DNA of 51,122 bases from Hyphomicrobiales bacterium (lineage in GTDB: Bacteria > Pseudomonadota > Alphaproteobacteria > Rhizobiales > Beijerinckiaceae). Both the position numbers and the translations under genes were made by a program. The stretch spans positions 1 to 51,122 of the forward strand of contig CANGPL010000018.1 in NCBI GenBank assembly GCA_947455725.1, given 5' to 3'. The notes under the pieces are model-generated. The model was not told the origin of the DNA. It saw nothing but the letters and a program-made list of their open reading frames with translations, and made no database searches. Positions 28,407-36,645 of this stretch are shown here, one piece after another (position 1 is the first letter of the stretch; each line of letters starts with the position of its first letter).

Positions 28407-28430
28407 TGTCAAATATGACAGATCTTTACA
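28407..28430. promoter_or_regulatory. Inverted repeat and TTTACA half-site upstream of aceA
   Basis: TGTCA-AATA-TGACA lies at 28407-28420, 20-33 bases before the aceA start, followed by TTTACAAAG at 28425. The TTTAC half-site is the same as those of the palindromes near the divergent regulator gene, so it may bind the same protein. Inference only. Confidence 0.4.
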
Positions 28431-28549
28431 AAGGCGGCTCAATCGGCTGTCCCCATGGCAGCATCTCATTTCACCTTGAAAAAACTTTAACTTAAAAATA
28501 TTGCAGCGCACCAGACGGACAATTGACGGCAAAGGTAACATCGTTTAAA

Positions 28550-28597
28550 ATTTACAATTGTAAATCTGTTATTATGTAAATTTTTGTATTATTTACA
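28550..28597. promoter_or_regulatory. Palindromic operators upstream of the aceA-divergent regulator
   Basis: A perfect 16-bp palindrome ATTTACAATTGTAAAT (28550-28565) is followed by TGTAAAT (28575-28581) and ATTTACA (28591-28597), a second inverted pair with a 9-base spacer. All four half-sites share TTTAC/GTAAA. They end 14 bases before the regulator's ATG, a position suited to autorepression. Confidence 0.65.
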
Positions 28598-28611
28598 GAA
28601 AGAAGGCAGAC

Positions 28612-30042
28612 ATGATCGTAGCCGGACGCAAAATTCTGGCAGGCGCGCGGGTGCGTAAGCTTAGGCGCGAACTCGGCCTTTCCCAATCCGGCATGGCGAG
28701 TGAGCTCGGCATTTCCGCGAGCTATCTCAACCTTATGGAGCGCAACCAGCGGCCGGTTACCGCCCAGGTCCTCATCCGTATGGCGGAAGCCTTCAATGTC
28801 GATCCCCGCTCCTTTGCCCGCGAGGAAGAGGCTCGCCTGCAAAGTGAGCTCGATGAAGTCTTCACCGATCCACTGTTTCGCAGCCAACCGGTCGCCAAAG
28901 ACGAGCTGCGCGAACTGACAAGCCTCGCCCCGTCGATCGCTGAAGCCGTACAACGGCTGTACGCCGCCTATCTCGACTTGAAAGAAGGAGGCGCTGGCCT
29001 ACCCGACACGCTTGATGGCGATCGCGGCGAGGCGACAACGGCCAATAACCCCGTCGACCGCGTCCGCGATCTCATTCAGTCCGCAACAAACCACTTCCCC
29101 GAATTGGAAGCCCGCGCCGAAGCTTTGGCCGAGGAGCTAGCAAAGACGGGCGGTGATTTACTGTCAGCCCTCACGGCGCGATTAAAAGACACGCATGGCA
29201 TTCGCGTACAAATTCTCCCTGTCGATGTGATGCCCGCCTCGCTTCGACGCTTCGATCATCATCGCAGGCGTTTGATGATTTCAGAATTGGTGGACGCATC
29301 GGGCAGGAGTTTTCAAGTCGCGTTTCAACTTGCCCTTATTGAATGGCGCGACACGATCGATGCGATTGCTAATCGCTTGGAGCCCGAGATAGGCCCAGCC
29401 AAATCGCTGCTCCGCGTCAGCCTCGCTAATTATGCTGCGGCCGCATTGATGATGCCCTATCAGCGCTTTCTTGATGCCGCCGAAGCGCTCAATTACGATA
29501 TTGATGTCCTAGGCGCGCGCTTTCAAGCAAGCTTCGAGCAAGTAGCGCACAGGCTCACGACGCTGAACCGGCAAAACGCACGTGGTGTGCCGTTTTTTCT
29601 GATCCGCATCGATACCGCCGGTAATGTTTCAAAGCGTTTCGCCGCAGGCAACTTCCCCTTCTCGCGCTTTGGTGGCACCTGCCCGCTCTGGAACCTGCAC
29701 GAAACCTTCTCAAGCCCCGGCGCCTTCATGACCGAAATCGTCGAATTACCCGATGGCGGCAAATGGTTCTCCATCGCCCGAACGGTACGCCGCGCGGCGT
29801 CTGCCTATGGCAGCGCCGAGGGACAATTTGCCATCGGATTAGGGTGTGAAATAAAATATGCAAATCGCATAATCTATGCACGAAAATTCGATTTAAAAAA
29901 TGGCCCGGCTACACCAATTGGAGTCAATTGCAGGCTGTGCGAGAGAGACAATTGCGCGCAAAGGGCAGCGCCGCCGATGACACGGAAATTGCGGGTCGAT
30001 GAGAGTGTAAGAGGGATTTCGCCGTTTAGTTTTGACCGTTAA
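28612..30042 (+). CDS. XRE/ImmA-IrrE-like/DUF2083 transcriptional regulator (ScfR/RamB type)
   Basis: A 476-residue regulator. An N-terminal XRE helix-turn-helix (RRELGLSQSGMASELGISAS, then YLNLMERNQRP) is followed by a central ImmA/IrrE-like domain and a C-terminal DUF2083 domain with cysteine clusters GGTCPLWNLHE and CRLCERDNCAQRAAPP. RamB and ScfR-type relatives sense acyl-CoA or propionate/acetate status and control aceA or the methylcitrate cycle. In the ImmA-like region the zinc-peptidase HExxH is missing; ALIEWRDTI stands where it should be, so proteolysis is unlikely. AAGG lies 7 bases before the ATG. It is divergent from aceA, its probable target. Confidence 0.88.
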   Translation: MIVAGRKILAGARVRKLRRELGLSQSGMASELGISASYLNLMERNQRPVTAQVLIRMAEAFNVDPRSFAREEEARLQSELDEVFTDPLFRSQPVAKDELRELTSLAPSIAEAVQRLYAAYLDLKEGGAGLPDTLDGDRGEATTANNPVDRVRDLIQSATNHFPELEARAEALAEELAKTGGDLLSALTARLKDTHGIRVQILPVDVMPASLRRFDHHRRRLMISELVDASGRSFQVAFQLALIEWRDTIDAIANRLEPEIGPAKSLLRVSLANYAAAALMMPYQRFLDAAEALNYDIDVLGARFQASFEQVAHRLTTLNRQNARGVPFFLIRIDTAGNVSKRFAAGNFPFSRFGGTCPLWNLHETFSSPGAFMTEIVELPDGGKWFSIARTVRRAASAYGSAEGQFAIGLGCEIKYANRIIYARKFDLKNGPATPIGVNCRLCERDNCAQRAAPPMTRKLRVDESVRGISPFSFDR

Positions 30043-30047
30043 AAAGC

Positions 30048-30078
30048 CGTCATTGCTTCGCTCTCGCTCGCAATGACG
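30048..30078. repeat. REP-like palindrome (CGTCATTGC type)
   Basis: CGTCATTGC and GCAATGACG form a 9-bp stem around a 13-base centre rich in TCGCT. It lies between the convergent regulator and sdaA genes. Palindromes of this wording are frequent extragenic repeats in Hyphomicrobiales and may act as a bidirectional terminator here. Confidence 0.7.
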
Positions 30079-30082
30079 GACA

Positions 30083-31453
30083 TCAACAATCCGCGACATT
30101 CACCGCCAAGCCACCTTGCGCGGTTTCTTTATATTTAACGAGCATATCAATGCCCGTCTGGCGCATCGTCTCAATCACTTCATCGAGCGAGACACGGTGC
30201 GTGCCATCGCCGCGTAGCGACAAAGAGGCCGCCACAATCGCCTTGTTCGCGCCAAAAGCATTGCGCTCGATGCAGGGAATTTGCACGAGCCCGCCAATCG
30301 GATCACACGTCATACCGAGATGATGTTCAAGCGCGATCTCAGCCGCGTTTTCAATCTGCTCGGGCGTACCACCAAGCAAAGCGCAAAGTCCGCCTGCGGC
30401 CATGGCAGAGGCCGAGCCAACTTCGCCCTGACAGCCTACTTCGGCACCCGAAATCGAGGCGTTCTGTTTGATGAGCGAACCAACAGCCGCCGCCGTCAGC
30501 AAATAGTCACGGCTCGCTTCAAGCGAATATTCAGGGCAGAAATCTTTGGCATAACGCAGCACCGCCGGAATAATCCCCGCCGCCCCATTTGTCGGTGCAG
30601 TAACGACACGGCCACCCGCCGCGTTCTCCTCATTCACCGCGATGGCGTAGAGGCTCACCCAATCCATAATTTCATGCGCGGGACGACGATTGGCGCTCTT
30701 GCCCGCTTCAAGCTGCTGGTGGATCGACTTGGCACGGCGCTTTACTTTGAGCCCGCCCGGTAAAATGCCCTCTTGCCGACAGCCGCGATCGATACAGGCA
30801 AACATCACCTCGCGGATTTTGTCCAAAGTGGCGTCAATCTCGGCATCGCTTTTTGTCACGCGCTCATTGTCGCGTTGTAACTCGGCAAAACTTTTTCCGG
30901 TGCGATTGCAAAGCTGCAATAATTCAACGGCATTGGTAAATTTATAAGGCAGATCAGGCCCGCCCACCCCGCCGGATGCTTCTTCCTCATCGGTCACTAC
31001 AAAGCCACCACCGATGGAGTAATAGGCCTTTTCCGTAAGCAACCCACCTTCCGCGCTGAACGCCTGAAAGCGCATTGCATTAGAATGCCGTTTCATCAGC
31101 TCCTTTTTGTTCGGAACCAGATCCTCATCCAACGTAAATGGCATCGCCCGCACGCCGCCCAATTCCAGCGATCCATTGCGTATGATTGAAGCGATCATAT
31201 CTTCCACTAAATCAGGATCAACTTCCGCCGGCAAAAAGCCAGAAAGACCAAGAAGAATCGCGGTCTCGGTACCGTGTCCTTTTGCGGTCCAAGCGAGGGA
31301 ACCAAAAAGCTCGGTCTTGATACGACCGACGCGCCCAAGACCTACCGTCTCGTTGAGCAAGGCAACAAAGCGATGCGCCGCAACCATCGGCCCAACCGTA
31401 TGCGAGCTTGAAGGGCCAATGCCGATCTTAAAGAGGTCGAAGACGCTGATCAT
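30083..31453 (-). CDS. sdaA: L-serine ammonia-lyase (serine dehydratase), iron-sulfur type
   Basis: Deaminates serine to pyruvate with a [4Fe-4S] cluster. The single-chain 456-residue form starts [19 protein letters not shown], has the FeS-associated region [17 protein letters not shown], and [19 protein letters not shown] in the alpha domain. Its position next to the corrinoid/THF operon makes sense if serine is the exit product of the one-carbon route (glycine plus methylene-THF), an inference. REP palindromes and a terminator separate it from that operon, so it has its own promoter within about 31454-31480 or upstream. Confidence 0.96.
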   Translation of the reverse strand: MISVFDLFKIGIGPSSSHTVGPMVAAHRFVALLNETVGLGRVGRIKTELFGSLAWTAKGHGTETAILLGLSGFLPAEVDPDLVEDMIASIIRNGSLELGGVRAMPFTLDEDLVPNKKELMKRHSNAMRFQAFSAEGGLLTEKAYYSIGGGFVVTDEEEASGGVGGPDLPYKFTNAVELLQLCNRTGKSFAELQRDNERVTKSDAEIDATLDKIREVMFACIDRGCRQEGILPGGLKVKRRAKSIHQQLEAGKSANRRPAHEIMDWVSLYAIAVNEENAAGGRVVTAPTNGAAGIIPAVLRYAKDFCPEYSLEASRDYLLTAAAVGSLIKQNASISGAEVGCQGEVGSASAMAAGGLCALLGGTPEQIENAAEIALEHHLGMTCDPIGGLVQIPCIERNAFGANKAIVAASLSLRGDGTHRVSLDEVIETMRQTGIDMLVKYKETAQGGLAVNVADC

Positions 31454-31477
31454 AGGCCGTTTTCCCGCCGATTATGC

Positions 31478-31528
31478 CTCCTTCTCCCTTAGGGAGAAGG
31501 TACCTGCGGAGCAGGGGGATGAGGGGTG
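31478..31528. repeat. REP palindrome (CCTTCTCCC type), first copy
   Basis: CCTTCTCCCT and AGGGAGAAGG form a near-perfect palindrome, followed by CCTGCggaGCAGG and GGGATGAGGGG. The same modules reappear in opposite orientation at 31708-31754. This wording is a common extragenic repeat in alphaproteobacteria. Confidence 0.75.
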
Positions 31529-31550
31529 AGGCGTGGTTTGCGAAGCAAAT

Positions 31551-31573
31551 AAAAAGGTCCGGTGGACCTTTTT
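31551..31573. terminator. Bidirectional intrinsic terminator between the corrinoid operon and sdaA
   Basis: AAAAAGGTCC, a 3-base loop and GGACCTTTTT form a 10-bp stem with T-runs on both strands. It lies about 190 bases past the last gene of the minus-strand corrinoid operon, within the 312-base gene-free stretch 31454-31765, whose other content is the two REP palindromes and a further inverted repeat CGAAAAGCG/CGCTTTTCG near 31660-31685. Confidence 0.75.
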
Positions 31574-31707
31574 AAACAATGAACGCCCGAAGCGAAAGCG
31601 CAGGGCCGGAGATGCTAACTTACCCCCGCCCTTCGCTTTGGCTCAGTGCGTTCATCATTCGAAAAGCGTCACTGGCGCTTTTCGTTGGCTACCGCCAAAC
31701 ACTCTTC

Positions 31708-31754
31708 ACCCTCATCCGGTCGCTCCGCGACCACCTTCTCCTTAAAGGAGAAGG
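31708..31754. repeat. REP palindrome (CCTTCTCCC type), second copy, inverted
   Basis: CACCCTCATCCGG is followed by GGTCGCtccGCGACC and CCTTCTCCTT with AAGGAGAAGG. Read on the minus strand it matches the element at 31478-31528, so the two copies flank about 180 bases in inverted orientation. Confidence 0.75.
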
Positions 31755-31765
31755 ATATTAATTGA

Positions 31766-33775
31766 CTATCCCCGTCGTCTCCGCCGTCCACCCTCGCCCT
31801 CGGCAGGCTCAGCGTGCACTTTTGGTGGCGGCAAAGTAACCACTTTCGACAAGTTCGAAAACACATCAACCTTATTCGGTATTGCCATCGCGCTCACGAA
31901 ATGCCCTTGGAATTTAGGCTCCATCGCGGTTTCGATTTTTTCGATTTTGCCGACAACGCTTTCAATTTCGCCACGCGCTGTTTCATTCAACAGAGCAATA
32001 CGCGCGCCTGTTCCCGCCGCGTTACCCGCCGAGCCCACTTTCGACAAATCGCAATCCGGAATAAGGCCGAGCACCATTGCATATTTCACATCGATATGGC
32101 TGCCAAACGCACCAGCAAGCGTGATGCGATCGACATGGTCAACGCCGTAGTGATCGAGCAATAATTTAACGCCCGCATAAAGCGCGGCTTTACCAAGCTG
32201 AATAGCACGCACATCGGCCTGCGTAATCGTAATACGCGGCTCGCCATCATTCAGCACATAGGTAAAGGTGCGCCCTTCATTCACAATGCGTGGTGTACGC
32301 ACCTGCAAATCGCCATCAATCACGCCGTCTTGCGTGATAACGCCTGCGAGATACATTTCGGCTATCGCTTCGATAATGCCTGAGCCGCAAATCCCGTTGA
32401 CACCTGTCTTGGCGGCTTCTTCCCAAAAGCCTTCTTCATTCGACCACAAATCAGAACCGATGATTTTGAATTTAGGCTCTAATGTTTCGTGATCAATTCT
32501 GACGCGCTCAATCGCGCCCGGTGCGGCGCGCTGGCCGGATGAAAGTTGCGCCCCTTCAAATGCCGGACCTGTCGGAGAAGAGCAAGCAAGCAAACGCTTT
32601 TTGTTGCCAAGCACGATTTCGGCATTCGTGCCTACGTCAACAACAAGCGTCACTTCGTCATTTAAATGCGGTGCTTCAGATAATACCACGCCCGCCGTAT
32701 CCGCACCCACATGGCCGGCGATGCACGGCAACAAATAAACAAACGCGCCCGGCGCAATGGATAAGCCAACTTCACGCGCTTTAACGTCTTGGCCTCTATC
32801 AAGCGTCAAAGCGAAAGGCGCTCCGCCAAGCTCGGTCGGATCAATCCCTAAAAATAAATGATGCATGATCGGATTGCCGACCACGGTCATTTCCACAATG
32901 CCTTCGCGCGTAATGCCAGCTTCTTTCACGACCTCGCCCACGAGATCATCGAGCGCTGCGCGAACAGCATCGGTCATTTCTACTTCGCCGCCCGGATTCA
33001 TCATCACGTATGAAACGCGACTCATCAAATCTTCGCCAAAGCGAATTTGCGGGTTCATTAAACCGGCAGAAGCTAATGTCTCGCCATTATAAAGATCGGA
33101 AAGATGCGCCGCGATGGTGGTCGAGCCAACGTCAACGGCAACACCATAGGCGGTCTCAACAAAGCCCGGATAAATTGCGACAATATCGTGACCTTTGCGA
33201 ATAGCAACAGTCACCTTCCATTCGCCCTTGCGCAGCGTCTTTTGTAGCCCGCGCAGCACGGCCAAATCCGGCATACCGGCATCAATGTTCCACTGCGCCT
33301 TCAACGCTTCTACAAGGCGTGTGAAGTCAGACGATGGGCTATCAATATCCGGCTCGGCCACTTCCACAAAATACAACCGAACAACAGGCTCAAGCGTAAT
33401 CGCCCGCGTCTCGGCCTTCTTACGAACCACCTGCCGATGCACTTGGCTTTCAGGCGGGACGTCGATGACGACATCACCGCACAGCTTCGCCTGACAGCCC
33501 AAGCGACGATGCTCACCCAATGCACCGCGCTTGGATGTATAACGCTCCTCAACCGAATTCCATTCCGTCAAATGATCAGCAGCGGATTGAATGCCATGCT
33601 TGGCAAAATCGCCTTCTGCCACCAAGACCTGACAACGGCCGCAAATGCCACGGCCACCGCATACGCTATCCACATCAACGCCCAGCGCACGCGCGGCTTC
33701 AAGCACGCTTGTGCCTTCAGCAAAGTCGCCGCGCTTGCCCGAAGGCGTGAAGACGATACGGTGCTGTTCGGTCAC
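31766..33775 (-). CDS. ASKHA-domain reductive activator of corrinoid methyltransferase (RACo/RamA-like)
   Basis: A 669-residue protein. An N-terminal plant-type [2Fe-2S] ferredoxin domain has Cys39, Cys45 and Cys48 in VCGGRGICGRC and Cys94 in RRLGCQAKL. A linker and a large ASKHA ATPase-like domain follow (AVDVGSTTIAAHLSDL and VDVGTNAEIVLG). Relatives use ATP to re-reduce cob(II)alamin on corrinoid proteins that have been accidentally oxidised. The start is GTG at 33775 with AGGA about 7 bases upstream, 9 bases after the methyltransferase gene. The C-terminus is an unusual Arg/Gly-rich tail (EGEGGRRRRRG). It is the last gene of the corrinoid operon. Confidence 0.93.
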   Translation of the reverse strand: MTEQHRIVFTPSGKRGDFAEGTSVLEAARALGVDVDSVCGGRGICGRCQVLVAEGDFAKHGIQSAADHLTEWNSVEERYTSKRGALGEHRRLGCQAKLCGDVVIDVPPESQVHRQVVRKKAETRAITLEPVVRLYFVEVAEPDIDSPSSDFTRLVEALKAQWNIDAGMPDLAVLRGLQKTLRKGEWKVTVAIRKGHDIVAIYPGFVETAYGVAVDVGSTTIAAHLSDLYNGETLASAGLMNPQIRFGEDLMSRVSYVMMNPGGEVEMTDAVRAALDDLVGEVVKEAGITREGIVEMTVVGNPIMHHLFLGIDPTELGGAPFALTLDRGQDVKAREVGLSIAPGAFVYLLPCIAGHVGADTAGVVLSEAPHLNDEVTLVVDVGTNAEIVLGNKKRLLACSSPTGPAFEGAQLSSGQRAAPGAIERVRIDHETLEPKFKIIGSDLWSNEEGFWEEAAKTGVNGICGSGIIEAIAEMYLAGVITQDGVIDGDLQVRTPRIVNEGRTFTYVLNDGEPRITITQADVRAIQLGKAALYAGVKLLLDHYGVDHVDRITLAGAFGSHIDVKYAMVLGLIPDCDLSKVGSAGNAAGTGARIALLNETARGEIESVVGKIEKIETAMEPKFQGHFVSAMAIPNKVDVFSNLSKVVTLPPPKVHAEPAEGEGGRRRRRG

Positions 33776-33783
33776 GGATAATC

Positions 33784-34698
33784 CTATTCGCGGTTACGGC
33801 GGCGGCCTTCGCGACCACGACGATCGGCTGCGCCACCTTCTTGGCCTTCTGGCGCAGGTTCACGGTATTTGCGGATCCAAGCGGCGCAATTTGGATCATG
33901 CCCCATCATCACGTCAGCACCCAAAATCGCCTGAATGTCTTCGGCGTGCAAAGGATTCATAATCGCCGACGTCATGCCCGCGCCAATCGCCATTGGCATA
34001 AAGGCAGCAGCCAAGCCACGGCGGTTTGGCAGACCAAAGGAGAAGTTAGAGGCACCACACGTGGTGTTAACTTTCAGCTCTTCGCGCAAGCGACGCAGAA
34101 GATGCATCAGCTTGGCACCCGCATCATTTAACGCACCAACGGGCATCACCAGCGGATCAACCACAACGTCAGAACGCGGAATACCGTAATCGGCGGCGCG
34201 CTCGACGATCTTCTTGGCAATTTTGTAGCGCTCGTCGGGGTCTTCCGAAATGCCCGTTTCATCGTTCGAGATCGCGACAACGGCAGCGCCATATTTCTTC
34301 ACAAGCGGCAGAACGGTTTCGAGACGATCTTCTTCACCGGTCACCGAGTTGACAAGTGCCTTGCCTTTGTAAACGGCAAGGCCTGCTTCAAGCGCTGCAA
34401 CAATCGAGCTGTCGATCGAAAGCGGCACATCGGTTACTTCCTGCACGCGCTTGATCGCTTCGGCGAGAATAGCAGGCTCATCGGCCAGCGGAATACCGGC
34501 ATTTACATCAAGCATCTGCGCGCCGGCTTCGACTTGTGCCAAAGCATCGGCAATCACGCGGGTATAATCGCCAGCGGCCATTTCAGCGGCGAGCAATTTG
34601 CGACCTGTTGGATTGATGCGCTCGCCAATCATGACGAAGCGGCGCTCGAAGCCGATAATGACTTCCTTTTTATGCGAACTGAGAACCGTATCGGTCAT
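33784..34698 (-). CDS. Methyltetrahydrofolate:corrinoid methyltransferase, pterin-binding (MtgA/AcsE-like)
   Basis: A 304-residue TIM-barrel methyltransferase with the pterin-binding fold: MIGERINPTGRKLL at the start, AGAQMLDVNAGIPLADE, SIDSSIVAALEAGL and the substrate loop NTTCGASNFSFGLPNR are typical. Relatives move methyl groups between THF and a corrinoid protein; in this setting the direction is probably corrinoid to THF. The ATG at 34698 is preferred over a TTG at 34713. The C-terminal 25 residues are Arg/Glu/Gly-rich (GREGRRRNRE), an extension not needed for the barrel. It lies 51 bases after metF and 9 before the activator gene. Confidence 0.93.
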   Translation of the reverse strand: MTDTVLSSHKKEVIIGFERRFVMIGERINPTGRKLLAAEMAAGDYTRVIADALAQVEAGAQMLDVNAGIPLADEPAILAEAIKRVQEVTDVPLSIDSSIVAALEAGLAVYKGKALVNSVTGEEDRLETVLPLVKKYGAAVVAISNDETGISEDPDERYKIAKKIVERAADYGIPRSDVVVDPLVMPVGALNDAGAKLMHLLRRLREELKVNTTCGASNFSFGLPNRRGLAAAFMPMAIGAGMTSAIMNPLHAEDIQAILGADVMMGHDPNCAAWIRKYREPAPEGQEGGAADRRGREGRRRNRE

Positions 34699-34749
34699 GG
34701 CTATTTTTCCCAAAGCGTCTGAATGTAAAAACTGATTGTTCTCATACCG

Positions 34750-35823
34750 TCAAGCGGGCGCGCCAACTTGTCCCATTGCGACGGTGGAAGGCGGCATCTC
34801 GCTATCCGCCAAGGTTGCAAAGGCGCGGCGGAAGGGCTGGCGGCCCTTCAAAATGCCGGACTCGCTGACAATATGGCCCACGCTCTCCTCCTGCCGATAG
34901 GCCATGATGTGGACACCAGCCACGCCCGCAATCTCATGAATTTCCTGGATGAGATCGATGCAGAGCTTAATACCCTCGGCCTTTTGGTTCTCAGCCCCTT
35001 CCAAGCGCTTGATTACAGCGTCTGGAATATGCACGCCCGCGACATTCGAGCGCATCCATTTTGCCGTCTTGGCAGAAGGTAGAGGGCCAACGCCTACCAA
35101 AATATAGGCTTGCTTATCCAAGCCCATATCACGCACTTTTTGCATGAAGGATTTCAAGAGCGGAATATCGTAGCAATATTGTGTTTGAAAATATTGCGCG
35201 CCCGCCGCAATTTTTTTAGCAAGCCGTAACGGACGCCAATCATAAGGCGGGGCGAATGGATTTTCAGCCGCACCTAAAAACAAACGAGGCGGATCGGTAA
35301 TCTTGCGGCCCGATAAAAACGTGCGCTCATCACGCATTTTTTTCATCGTTGCAAGCAGCGAGGTTGAGTCTAAATCAAACACCGGCTTTGCTTCAGGATG
35401 ATCGCCACCCTGCACGCCGTCACCCGTTAATGCAAGAACGTTACACACACCAAGCGCAGCAGCCCCTAACACATTACCTTGAATGGCGATGCGGTTATAA
35501 TCGCGGCACGAAATCTGCAAAATTGGTGAATAGCCAACGCGTGTCAAAAGCGCACAAATAGCAACACTCGACATGTGACAATTGGCACCTGAACCATCGG
35601 TCGCATTGATGCCATCGACCCAGCCATCAAAATGCGCCACGCGCTCATAGACATCATCCGGATTAGCGCTATCGGGTGGATTGAGTTCAGCCGTGATCGC
35701 AAACTCACCGCGACGCAACACGCGTTCTAAACGGCCACGCGACGAGTGCTCGGGTAACTCAGGTAAAGGTGCCGCTGGCGTAGGCCCAAGATCATGCGGG
35801 TGAATTGAAGGCATATCCATCAT
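34750..35823 (-). CDS. metF: Methylenetetrahydrofolate reductase (MetF family)
   Basis: A flavin-dependent TIM-barrel enzyme that interconverts methylene-THF and methyl-THF. GEFAITAELNPPDSANPDDV, VCNVLALTGDGVQGGDHPEA and AQYFQTQYCYD are family landmarks. A Pro-rich N-terminus precedes the barrel. I start at 35823, where GAGG is 5 bases upstream; an ATG at 35838, overlapping metV by eight bases, would add five residues but lacks a ribosome binding site. The metV-metF order copies the MetVF complex of acetogens. With a corrinoid methyltransferase system, the likely direction is oxidation of methyl-THF; this is inferred. Confidence 0.92.
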   Translation of the reverse strand: MMDMPSIHPHDLGPTPAAPLPELPEHSSRGRLERVLRRGEFAITAELNPPDSANPDDVYERVAHFDGWVDGINATDGSGANCHMSSVAICALLTRVGYSPILQISCRDYNRIAIQGNVLGAAALGVCNVLALTGDGVQGGDHPEAKPVFDLDSTSLLATMKKMRDERTFLSGRKITDPPRLFLGAAENPFAPPYDWRPLRLAKKIAAGAQYFQTQYCYDIPLLKSFMQKVRDMGLDKQAYILVGVGPLPSAKTAKWMRSNVAGVHIPDAVIKRLEGAENQKAEGIKLCIDLIQEIHEIAGVAGVHIMAYRQEESVGHIVSESGILKGRQPFRRAFATLADSEMPPSTVAMGQVGAPA

Positions 35824-35830
35824 CGCATCC

Positions 35831-36334
35831 TCACTCATGCGCACCACGTGAAACGGCAAGCCATGACGAGCGGCCCTTTAAGCGATGATCAATCGCAGGC
35901 TGCACATTCATGATTTTATCGCCGTGCTCCATCGCTTTGCTGCCTTCCCATGCCTTCACCCAGACGCACGGCATTTCGGCATAGACTTCGCAATTGCCAT
36001 TGGCACGCACGCCGCCGCATGGACCATTGCGAAGATTCTTTGGACAATTCATCGGGCATGACATGCCGGTTGAAGAGAGAATACATTGGCCGCACATGCG
36101 GCAATCAAACAAGGCACCTTTAATTGAAGCTTCAACGGCTGCAACAGGCTTTTCCAACCGCTCATAGCCGATCGCTTTGAAGAGCGGCGCAGCACCACGC
36201 AAGAATTTCTCGACGATGGAATAGGTGATTTCCATCCCGCGCGAGTGGGCATTGCTCCAAAAGCGCAAGGCAAATTTTTTACCATCACGCGGGGCTTTAC
36301 CCGCAGGTTCAAAGGCTGCTGGTACGCGTGACAT
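35831..36334 (-). CDS. metV: MetV-like cysteine-rich methylenetetrahydrofolate reductase partner (MTHFR C-terminal family)
   Basis: A 167-residue protein of the MTHFR C-terminal family (PF12225), called MetV in acetogens, where it pairs with MetF. Eight cysteines lie between residues 78 and 123: CRMCGQC (78, 81, 84), SCPMNCPKN (93, 97), PCGGVRANGNC (106, 115) and PCVW (123), enough for one or two Fe-S clusters. GAGGAGG stands 7 bases before the ATG, and the start overlaps the previous stop by one base (TAATG). It abuts metF. Electron acceptor is unknown. Confidence 0.9.
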   Translation of the reverse strand: MSRVPAAFEPAGKAPRDGKKFALRFWSNAHSRGMEITYSIVEKFLRGAAPLFKAIGYERLEKPVAAVEASIKGALFDCRMCGQCILSSTGMSCPMNCPKNLRNGPCGGVRANGNCEVYAEMPCVWVKAWEGSKAMEHGDKIMNVQPAIDHRLKGRSSWLAVSRGAHE

Positions 36335-36639
36335 TATTTCGCCTCCTCATAACCGCCCGCCTTTGCAAGGGCCGCTAAGCGCTCATTCGGATATTCCGCT
36401 TCAATCTTATCGGCCCAAGCTTGCGCTTCCGCTTCTAAATCATCACCCACCGCAATCGGATCCGCGCGACGCCAATCGGCGAGATAGCTATCCGTATCCC
36501 GCGCGCCTGCTTTCATCGCCGCGGCATCAATGGAAGTCACAAAACGCTCGGGCAATTCGCGCTTTGCGGCTGTGCGGCCTTGTTTGACAATCACTTGCGC
36601 TGGAATATCGCGCCAATAAACGATGGTAAGATTAGCCAT
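36334..36639 (-). CDS. PF13769 family protein ('virulence factor'), corrinoid-operon member of unknown function
   Basis: A 101-residue soluble protein matching the family nicknamed virulence factor: MANLTIVYWRDIPAQVIVKQ at the start, RFVTSIDAAAMKAGARDTDS and YLADWRR in the middle, an Asp/Glu-rich helix near the end. The name is a misnomer here; nothing suggests virulence. The gene starts 6 bases after the DUF1638 gene and overlaps metV by one base, so it is firmly inside the corrinoid/THF operon. No catalytic motif or cysteine is visible. A chaperone or assembly role is possible but unsupported. Confidence 0.85.
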   Translation of the reverse strand: MANLTIVYWRDIPAQVIVKQGRTAAKRELPERFVTSIDAAAMKAGARDTDSYLADWRRADPIAVGDDLEAEAQAWADKIEAEYPNERLAALAKAGGYEEAK

Positions 36640-36645
36640 GGTGCT

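Noticed and set aside
27482..28495. A 337-residue open frame on the plus strand opposite aceA
   Set aside because: It lies wholly antisense to the well-conserved aceA gene and has the biased composition of a shadow frame; no ribosome binding site or family similarity.
33775..33775. An ATG start for the corrinoid activator
   Set aside because: The first codon in frame with a suitable ribosome binding site is GTG; no nearby ATG precedes the ferredoxin domain.
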